Shown here piece by piece: positions 15,516 through 18,450 of a stretch of 18,450 bases of DNA (its first letter is position 1; each line of letters starts with the position of its first letter). The notes under the pieces were generated by a model that had not been told where the DNA came from, did no database searches, and saw only the letters and a list, made by a program, of their open reading frames with translations. Position numbers and translations under genes: made by a program. Origin of the DNA: CANHCC01 sp040381555 (GTDB lineage Bacteria; Bacteroidota; Bacteroidia; J057; RFSG01); assembly GCA_040381555.1 (NCBI GenBank), contig JBEIHC010000054.1, forward strand, positions 1-18,450. Direction: 5' to 3'.

Positions 15516-16682
15516 CTACAATCCGGCCTGTCGCAGATACTCCTTTAAGGCGGAGTCATCCCCACCCTGCTGCTCAGCCAGTATAATGCCTTTTTCAGCG
15601 GCTGATTTTGCTTCAGCCTTGCGATTCGCAACGATATACGAATAGGCAAGAATCTCATAAGTCTTAATCGATTGATCCAGGGAAATAGAATGCTCAATCC
15701 ATTGAAGGCCTTTGTTTATTTTTTCGGGTTGACGGGTATTCACCAATTCCATCCCATAGGCATTCAACTTTTCGATATCTGATTTTCCATATTTATCCAT
15801 GTAAGTAATCATGGCGGAAAAGTATTTCTCCCGATCCGGGTTATTGCTATTCTTTAGTATCTCTGCATACCCTAAATACTGAGATTTTTCAGGTTCTTCG
15901 AATTGGTTTAAATCTGCCAGAATCGAATCTGCCAATAGATTCATATTATTTCCAACTGCATACTGAAGCGTTCGAAACAAAGTGGAAGTAATAAATTCAT
16001 TTACCTTTTCCTTTCCTGAAACCGCATAGAACTTCTTCCGGTTATTGAGCAGAACTCTAAATGCATCGCCTCTGTAACCGGATTGGGCACGGGTGATAAA
16101 CTCATAATTGCGCGCAGAAATCAGTTGATCCCCAGTTTGGGTTTTGAGATATTCTCTTTCAATATTCTGATCCGGAGCTCCTGCATCTGCCAGGCCTAAG
16201 GCAAGATTAAAAATCACTTCAGGTTCCCGATTACCGGTTTGATACTTCAAATTATTGGTAACCAACTGCCGGGTTGTATCTAGAGCCGCTGCCCCATCCG
16301 CAATAAACTGAGGTCCCTGCTTGTACCCAACTGTTCGGTGAAGCATCCTACCATCTGAATTAAAAAACAAATAGGAAGGATACACCCCCACCTGGAAAGT
16401 TTTGGCAAAATTCACCCCATCCCCTTTCTCCATGTTGAGTTTATAATTGATGAAATTCCGATTGTAGAATGTACCAACCTCCGGGAGAGGAAATACATTC
16501 TTCGCCATCATTTTACAGGGCCCGCACCAATCTGTGTAAGCATCTACAAAAATATTTTTATTTTCTACTTTGGCCTTTTCTAATACTTGAGCCCAATTGC
16601 CTTCGAAGAAGACCATACCCTGAGCAGGGAGAAAATGATGCGCAAGGATAAACAGGAATGCGATACTTAATCTTTTAGTCAT
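15516..16682 (-). CDS. Periplasmic thioredoxin-fold protein with helical C-terminal domain
   Basis: 388 residues with a signal peptide (MTKRLSIAFLFILAHHFLPAQ) and no lipobox Cys, so probably soluble in the periplasm. The thioredoxin fold (about 25-135) has the redox site WCGPCK (52-57) and the cis-Pro loop GVYPSYLFF (Pro102), both intact, so it should reduce or exchange disulfides. The rest (about 140-388) is helical and looks TPR-like (e.g. IEHSISLDQSIKTYEILAYSY, then a segment rich in Ala/Lys near the end); it may bind partner proteins. Such fusions are common in Bacteroidota, but the client is unknown. The neighbouring secreted proteases have many Cys, so a role in their folding is possible but unproven. 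It is convergent with the S8 gene. A -7 box sits 4 nt from the ATG. Confidence 0.9.
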   Translation of the reverse strand: MTKRLSIAFLFILAHHFLPAQGMVFFEGNWAQVLEKAKVENKNIFVDAYTDWCGPCKMMAKNVFPLPEVGTFYNRNFINYKLNMEKGDGVNFAKTFQVGVYPSYLFFNSDGRMLHRTVGYKQGPQFIADGAAALDTTRQLVTNNLKYQTGNREPEVIFNLALGLADAGAPDQNIEREYLKTQTGDQLISARNYEFITRAQSGYRGDAFRVLLNNRKKFYAVSGKEKVNEFITSTLFRTLQYAVGNNMNLLADSILADLNQFEEPEKSQYLGYAEILKNSNNPDREKYFSAMITYMDKYGKSDIEKLNAYGMELVNTRQPEKINKGLQWIEHSISLDQSIKTYEILAYSYIVANRKAEAKSAAEKGIILAEQQGGDDSALKEYLRQAGL

Positions 16683-16686
16683 GATG

Positions 16687-16694
16687 CAAAATTA
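16687..16694 (-). promoter_or_regulatory. -7 box abutting the thioredoxin-fold gene
   Basis: The minus strand reads TAATTTTG, a perfect TAnnTTTG, followed by four bases (CATC) and then the ATG at 16682. The expected transcription start falls on or next to the A of the start codon, so the mRNA would be leaderless. No TTG is seen at the usual -33 spacing. Confidence 0.5.
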
Positions 16695-16745
16695 CACAAT
16701 CCGCATTTAACGAATGAAATCTAGTAAGGTTTGCAGCAAGCCAGA

Positions 16746-16770
16746 TTTATCCTAATTTTTTATCCTAAAA
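16746..16770. repeat. Tandem pair of TTTATCCTAA units, 13-bp period
   Basis: TTTATCCTAA occurs at 16746-16755 and 16759-16768. The second copy sits in a perfect small hairpin TTTTA-TCC-TAAAA (16758-16770). The core differs by a single C/T from the TTTACCCTAA units at 6644 and 6661, and the two-copy layout is the same. It lies about 65 bp upstream of the thioredoxin-fold gene start. Confidence 0.6.
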
Positions 16771-17476
16771 TTGCATCTTGAATGAGCCCCCCCCCTTCCC
16801 TAAGCTCGAATCCATTGCCCTGAGAATATGGACAATAAATTCAGTGGACATTTCCGGAAAAGCCCTGATTCCATTGGTAGAAAATAATTCATAATTCAGT
16901 ACTCATAGACTCTTGTGTTTTTTCTCAAACGAAATAATCAGGATGAAATGCTTTCTTACCTGTTCGCGTAAACTGATACTGACCAGAAAAAGGAGAAACA
17001 AATCAAACTGAAAAGCACCATTTGATTAGCAAGGCTTCTAGGGTTGCACCTAAATATTAAAGGTTACTATTCCAATCCATACAATCTAAACTAACTCTGT
17101 CGGAAAAATGGATCAATCTGCTGCTAACCTATTCGAAATTTGTTCTCTCTCGTAAACCGTTAATCTTTGATATTTTGACATGTCGCAAAACTTAAGGAAC
17201 TTTTCCCAATTTAGCATGAGCAATTTGAAGTCAAGTTTAGCATTACCCCATGATTCGAAAATATAAAAACTACTACAGCGAGAAAATAGAATTGAAAAGG
17301 TATAATTATGTTAGCTTTATACCCATTACCTCCCAATTTATATACATAGATTTTAGAGCCGGGGGGTGCCTAAAAATTGATGATTTTGTTAAATTCGTGC
17401 TTGAATTAGGGGTAATGTCTAATTCTTGGGTGCTTGCGTCACAGTTTTCATCAGGTTTTATTATAACATTGAAAAA
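16771..17476. other. Gene-poor stretch, no recognisable gene
   Basis: About 700 bp with short frames only. I see no tRNA, insertion-sequence ends or conserved protein fragment. It contains a run of nine C (16787-16795). AT content rises from about 17150 onward. A 76-codon frame at 17250-17480 overlaps the next gene's ATG by 4 bp (ATGA), but its composition is low-complexity and I do not recognise it. The upstream signals of the lipoprotein gene lie at the 3' end, where TAACATTG (17464-17471, one mismatch to TAnnTTTG) ends 5 nt before the ATG. Confidence 0.55.
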
Positions 17477-18115
17477 ATGAAATTTCCAATTCCACTTATT
17501 TTAATCCTCGCTTTCGCAGGATTGAGTATTCAATGCAGCAGAAAAATAGATGTATTTACCATTTCAGATCGTAAAATACTTGTTCAGCCGGAAATTAGAA
17601 CTATTATACAATCTCATAATAAAACTCTACAATTTGTATCGCATCGCCGATTGGATACGATTGAGATTACGCCTCAGACATATTTGGACACCTTAATATT
17701 GGCAAATTGTGCTTCAATACAAAACTGGGATGATGATGACTACTATTTATATTCTAAAGGGCCTGAACTATGCTCTACCGAAGTTGTATTCCTTGCTTCT
17801 TCCATGAAACATGCAGAGTTGATCTGGGACGCATCTAGAAATGAAAAAACAATTTTCAAAAATATTGATTACGCAAAATTCATTGAAGTCAATGATACCT
17901 TTAAAAAAGAATTAAATATTGACCCTGAATTTAAAAATATGAATTGGAGAGTATATTATCCAAGTAAATATAATTATTCAACTTATTCTTACCCCAATAG
18001 GGGAGCCGAATTTAACTCCGATAGTATGGAATACTTCCTATTAGGAAACGATGAAACCCTTATTGGCTTCAAATACCTTCAGGATACTACACTCTATATG
18101 AGAATAACAAAATAA
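17477..18115 (+). CDS. AT-rich hypothetical lipoprotein
   Basis: I place the start at ATG 17477 (212 residues), because translation from it opens directly with a signal sequence, MKFPIPLILILAFAGLSIQC. An in-frame TTG at 17426 would add 17 unlikely residues. Cys20 in LSIQC is a loose lipobox; lipidation is likely but not certain. The mature part is rich in Asp, Asn and Tyr, with an acidic patch NWDDDDYYLYSKG and a Tyr/Ser-rich segment near YPSKYNYSTYSYPNRG. It probably folds as a beta-rich extracytoplasmic domain. I recognise no family. The gene is visibly more AT-rich than the protease and cyanophycin genes and stands alone between non-coding stretches, which would fit recent acquisition. A -7-like box lies 5 nt before the ATG. 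Confidence 0.75.
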   Translation: MKFPIPLILILAFAGLSIQCSRKIDVFTISDRKILVQPEIRTIIQSHNKTLQFVSHRRLDTIEITPQTYLDTLILANCASIQNWDDDDYYLYSKGPELCSTEVVFLASSMKHAELIWDASRNEKTIFKNIDYAKFIEVNDTFKKELNIDPEFKNMNWRVYYPSKYNYSTYSYPNRGAEFNSDSMEYFLLGNDETLIGFKYLQDTTLYMRITK

Positions 18116-18218
18116 GCGAAATAAGGCTCTATGTCGTTTTGCTGTAGGTAAAGATACAGTATAAACTGAATAAAGGTGCAATCACTTACCTATTTACTAC
18201 AAGACAAAATTACAGGGG

Positions 18219-18264
18219 TTGTGGCTTGTGGCTTGTGGGCTTAGGCCCCTGCCCGAGGGCTAAG
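18219..18264. repeat. Heptamer tandem repeat running into a GC-rich hairpin
   Basis: TTGTGGC is repeated twice with a third, imperfect copy TTGTGGGC (18219-18240). A hairpin overlaps its end: CTTA-G-GCCC (18240-18248) pairs with GGGC-TAAG (18257-18264) with one bulged G and an 8-nt loop. No T-tract follows on either strand. This GC-rich patch lies in an otherwise AT-rich 216-bp gap between the lipoprotein gene and the partial gene at the window end. Confidence 0.6.
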
Positions 18265-18331
18265 GAAGGAGGCTAGACGGAATGAGCGTGGAAAGGAAGA
18301 ACGACTAAAATTAAATAGACCGCAAATTTCA

Positions 18332-18450
18332 TCATTCATTTATTCTTCTCCACAACTCTTTACGAAAATAAAACGCGCAAATCCCTTCCTGATCAACATA
18401 CACTGCTTCCAGAATTCCGGTGGGACCTTTAGGAATTAATTTAAACGCAT
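18332..18450 (-). CDS. C-terminal end of an unidentified protein (cut by window edge)
   Basis: Reading leftward from the window end, 38 full codons stay open to a TGA at 18334-18332. The product ends FKLIPKGPTGILEAVYVDQE..., then an aromatic patch (CAFYFRKELW) and RRINE. The sequence is protein-like, with alternating hydrophobic strands and a charged C-terminus, and GC is higher than in the adjacent spacer. It is too short to assign a family. The rest of the gene lies beyond the window. Confidence 0.5.
   Translation of the reverse strand, partial: AFKLIPKGPTGILEAVYVDQEGICAFYFRKELWRRINE

Noticed and set aside
16787..16795. Nine-C run as a phase-variable switch
   Set aside because: It lies in no reading frame and about 105 bp upstream of the nearest start, outside any promoter I can see; it may also be a sequencing-length uncertainty.
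16800..16830. tRNA-like CTCGAATCC (T-loop resemblance)
   Set aside because: No acceptor stem, anticodon arm or 76-nt cloverleaf can be built around it.
16920..17040. Minus-strand frames with a signal-peptide-like 21-codon stretch (MVLFSLICFSFF...)
   Set aside because: It stops after 21 codons and neighbouring frames give no continuing homology, so it is not supportable as a gene or pseudogene.
17426..17476. TTG start for the AT-rich lipoprotein
   Set aside because: The extra 17 residues would bury the signal sequence, which begins properly at ATG 17477.
17250..17480. 76-codon frame overlapping the lipoprotein ATG by 4 bp
   Set aside because: The ATGA overlap is suggestive, but the sequence is AT-driven and low-complexity, has no recognisable motif, and the lipoprotein has a possible own -7 box inside it.

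Overview
The window looks like chromosomal DNA of a member of the Bacteroidota (Flavobacteriales/Chitinophagales-like; the genus cannot be read from the sequence). The evidence is three large secreted proteins ending in type IX secretion (T9SS) type A sorting domains, -33 TTG / -7 TAnnTTTG promoters, a VKFFN-type cold-shock protein, no clear Shine-Dalgarno sequences, and moderate to low GC.

Layout. Positions 1-564 (-) hold the N-terminal part of a lipoprotein, cut by the window edge. Positions 863-1057 (-) are a cold-shock protein with its own promoter and terminator. Positions 1183-5658 are a divergent cyanophycin cassette: cyanophycin synthetase on the minus strand, and cyanophycinase plus an isoaspartyl-peptidase-like Ntn hydrolase, overlapping by 4 bp, on the plus strand. 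Together they would polymerise Asp and Arg into a nitrogen store, cut the polymer to beta-Asp-Arg dipeptides, and split these to Asp and Arg. rlmE (23S rRNA 2'-O-methyltransferase) follows after 6 bp. The 4.5S SRP RNA gene comes next, with a textbook Bacteroidota promoter and a U-tract terminator. A 30-codon remnant of a nucleotidyltransferase-like gene lies just after it.

Positions 6730-16682 form a secreted-protein locus: two tandem, related M43 zinc metalloproteases (-), a divergently transcribed giant S8 subtilisin-like protease (+) and a convergent periplasmic thioredoxin-fold protein (-). The three proteases carry signal peptides and T9SS sorting domains. The two larger ones also carry PKD/Ig-like modules, as expected of extracellular or surface enzymes.

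Positions 16695-17476 are gene-poor. An AT-rich orphan lipoprotein gene (17477-18115) and a short GC-rich structured patch follow. The C-terminal end of a minus-strand gene closes the window.

The less ordinary signals are: (a) the complete make-and-break cyanophycin cassette, with a palindrome in its shared promoter region; (b) several -7-like boxes only 4-5 nt from the start codon, suggesting leaderless mRNAs; and (c) four intergenic sites of short tandem mini-hairpin repeats with related GGTT..AACC or TTTAYCCTAA units. I found no CRISPR array, insertion sequence, tRNA or prophage. I see no clearly new multi-gene system.
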